Shown: positions 30,677-32,144 of the stretch, in pieces
Layout: every line of letters starts with the position of its first letter
Numbering within the stretch: position 1 is the first letter of the stretch
NCBI GenBank assembly: GCA_938082375.1
Contig: CALKCJ010000022.1
Span: forward strand, 1 to 32,144
Source: an uncultured Thermomicrobiaceae bacterium
GTDB lineage: Bacteria > Chloroflexota > Chloroflexia > Thermomicrobiales > Thermomicrobiaceae
DNA: 32,144 nt
Reading direction: 5' to 3'
Position numbers and translations under genes: made by a program
Notes under the pieces: generated by a model
What the model was told of the DNA's origin: nothing
Databases searched by the model: none
Seen by the model: the letters and a program-made list of their open reading frames with translations, nothing else

Positions 30677-32143
30677 ATGAAGTACCACGTAACGTCCACA
30701 GGCAAGAAGCTGGTCACCCTGATCCCCGGCGACGGCATCGGGCCAGAAGTCGTCGAGTCTGCTCGCCGGATCGTCGAGGCGACCGGGGTGCCGATCGAGT
30801 GGGATGTGCGACGAGCCGGAGCCAGCGTGTTCCGGGAAGGCATCGCCAGTGGGGTGCCGGACGACACGATCGCGTCGATCCAGCGTAGCCGGGTCGTGCT
30901 CAAGGGGCCGCTCGAGACACCGGTCGGGTACGGCGAGAAGAGCGCGAACGTCACTTTACGCAAGCTCTTCGAGGCGTTCGCCAACGTCCGGCCGGTGCGG
31001 GAGCTGCCCGCCATCCCCACCCCGTACCGGGGCCGAGGCATCGATCTCGTCATCGTGCGCGAGAACATCGAAGATTTGTATGCGGCGATCGAGTACCGTG
31101 AAACGCCGGGCGTGTGGAACGCGACGAAGCTGATCTCCCACAAGGGGAGCGAGAAAGTCGTTCGCTTCGCCTTCGAGCTGGCCCGTGCCGAAGGTCGTCG
31201 TGTCGTCCACGGTGCGACCAAGTCCAACATCCTCAAGTTGACTGAGGGGAGCTTCAAGCGCATCTTCGAGGAGGTGGCCCGCGAGTACCCGGACATCGAG
31301 GCGCAGCACATCATCATCGACAACTGTGCCCACCAGCTCGTCAAGCAGCCCGAGCAGTTCGACGTGATCGTGACGACCAACATGAACGGCGACATTATCA
31401 GCGACCTCGCCTCGGGGTTGGTCGGGGGGCTCGGCTTCGCGCCGTCGGCCAACCTCGGCCACGGCATCGCGATCTTCGAGCCGGTGCACGGCTCGGCGCC
31501 CAAGTACGCCGGCAAGAACGTCATCAACCCGACCGCAATGATCCTGACCGCCGTCATGATGCTGCGCTACCTCGACGAGTTCGAGGCCGCTGAGGCGATC
31601 GAGCAGGCCGTCATCGTCACGCTGGAGGAGGGTAAGACGCTCACGCGCGACGTCGTCGGCGACACGCGCGCGGCGAAGACGACCGAGTTCACCGACGCCA
31701 TCATCGCCAACCTCGGACGCCGCTCGGCGACGTGGCATCCGCGCGCCTACTGCCCGATCGCGATGCCACCAGTGAAGCCGGAGCCCGACGTTGTCAAAGT
31801 GTCGTCGCGGGGTCTGGTCGGAGTCGATGTCTACCTCGAGGCAGCGGATATGCCAGAGACTCTCGGACCAGCGCTCGAGCAGCTTGCCAGCAACACACCC
31901 TTCCGATTGCACCTCATCTCAAACCGGGGACTCCAAGTCTACCCACCGACGGGAGCGACGACGGATTACGTCGATCACTGGCGTTGCCGGTTCCTGGCGC
32001 GCTCAGTGCACGCTGGCGTGACCGACGCTGAGATCTTCCAGCTCGTGTCGCGGATCGGCGAGCGCTATCCCTGGTTCCGGATCCAGCGCCTGCTCGAGTT
32101 CGACGGCGAGCCCGGTTTCACCAAGGCGCAGGGCGAGGACTGA
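30677..32143 (+). CDS. icd: Isocitrate dehydrogenase, Thermus-type with C-terminal extension
   Basis: This enzyme oxidises isocitrate to 2-oxoglutarate in the TCA cycle. The 488-residue protein is complete. IPGDGIGPEV opens the dehydrogenase core. The isocitrate site includes Ser89, Asn91 and Arg95 in SANVTLRK, with NVRPVREL, VRENIEDLYA, and VTTNMNGDIISDL for the metal Asp residues, and HGSAPKYAGKNVINPTA for the cofactor. After residue 340 comes an extra domain of about 145 residues ending EFDGEPGFTKAQGED, which matches the Thermus thermophilus enzyme as I remember it. This extension is absent from E. coli Icd. NADP use is likely by family but unproven. ATG at 30677 with GGAG 9 nt upstream. 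The window ends one base after its stop. Confidence 0.96.
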   Translation: MKYHVTSTGKKLVTLIPGDGIGPEVVESARRIVEATGVPIEWDVRRAGASVFREGIASGVPDDTIASIQRSRVVLKGPLETPVGYGEKSANVTLRKLFEAFANVRPVRELPAIPTPYRGRGIDLVIVRENIEDLYAAIEYRETPGVWNATKLISHKGSEKVVRFAFELARAEGRRVVHGATKSNILKLTEGSFKRIFEEVAREYPDIEAQHIIIDNCAHQLVKQPEQFDVIVTTNMNGDIISDLASGLVGGLGFAPSANLGHGIAIFEPVHGSAPKYAGKNVINPTAMILTAVMMLRYLDEFEAAEAIEQAVIVTLEEGKTLTRDVVGDTRAAKTTEFTDAIIANLGRRSATWHPRAYCPIAMPPVKPEPDVVKVSSRGLVGVDVYLEAADMPETLGPALEQLASNTPFRLHLISNRGLQVYPPTGATTDYVDHWRCRFLARSVHAGVTDAEIFQLVSRIGERYPWFRIQRLLEFDGEPGFTKAQGED

Positions 32144-32144
32144 G

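Noticed and set aside
1-32144. CRISPR arrays, insertion sequences, prophage or restriction-defence islands
   Set aside because: I saw no regularly spaced repeats, transposase, integrase, nuclease or toxin-antitoxin motifs. Base composition and gene types are uniform housekeeping throughout.

Overview
This is a GC-rich stretch of ordinary, densely coded bacterial chromosome. The gene content and style suggest a thermophilic member of the Chloroflexota, probably class Thermomicrobia (a Thermomicrobium or Sphaerobacter relative). The pointers are a Thermus-type isocitrate dehydrogenase with a C-terminal extension, a Gram-positive-type LexA box (CGAAC-N4-GTTCG), an actinobacterial/archaeal-type inositol-phosphate synthase, frequent GTG starts and high GC. 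The taxonomic call is inference and was not tested by search. I see no mobile element, prophage, CRISPR array or rRNA, and no gene-free stretch longer than 300 bases.

Layout. 1-517 (minus): the 5' end of tuf (EF-Tu), preceded by tRNA-Tyr and tRNA-Thr and a sigma70-type promoter, an order like the tRNA-tufB operon of E. coli. 577-2642 (minus): comEC and comEA, DNA uptake genes with overlapping reading frames. 2709-6310 (plus): mfd, divergent from comEA. 6355-9704 (minus): cvpA, mutS2 and a small DUF2007-like gene. 9761-10475 (plus): lexA with an SOS box inside its own promoter. 10645-11412: a DUF4013-like membrane protein. 11540-12662: a DnaJ-family co-chaperone with half a zinc finger. 12793-14088: purA. 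14273-19277: fabZ followed by four overlapping glycosyltransferase genes (GT9, GT9, GT4, GT9). 19274-22177: ino1 with its own promoter and a strong terminator, then two LpxL/PatA-like acyltransferase homologues. 22235-24760: gyrA. 24796-25692 (minus): an unknown membrane protein. 25886-26518: nadD. 26537-30534: secD, secF and an FAD-dependent amine-oxidase-like protein. 30592-32143: icd, complete, ending at the window edge.

How the genes work together. The 5' third is about genome maintenance and exchange: DNA uptake (comEA/comEC), transcription-coupled repair (mfd), MutS2 and the SOS repressor. The middle (about 14.3-22.2 kb) reads as an envelope or lipid block: fatty-acid elongation (fabZ), sugar transfer (four glycosyltransferases), inositol-phosphate synthesis (ino1) and acyl-transfer homologues. 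The best hypothesis in the window is that this block makes glycosylated phosphoinositol lipids, which would fit the unusual diol/phosphoinositol membranes reported for Thermomicrobia (recalled, not checked). The 3' third is housekeeping: gyrase, NAD synthesis, protein export and the TCA cycle.

Oddities that stand out are the loss of the acidic residue of the HX4D/E motif in both acyltransferase homologues, the single-zinc DnaJ, the altered P-loop and IMP loop of PurA, a ComEC without its nuclease-like domain, a long Pro/Thr/Ser/Gly/Ala linker inside SecD, and an alanine at the quinolone position of GyrA.
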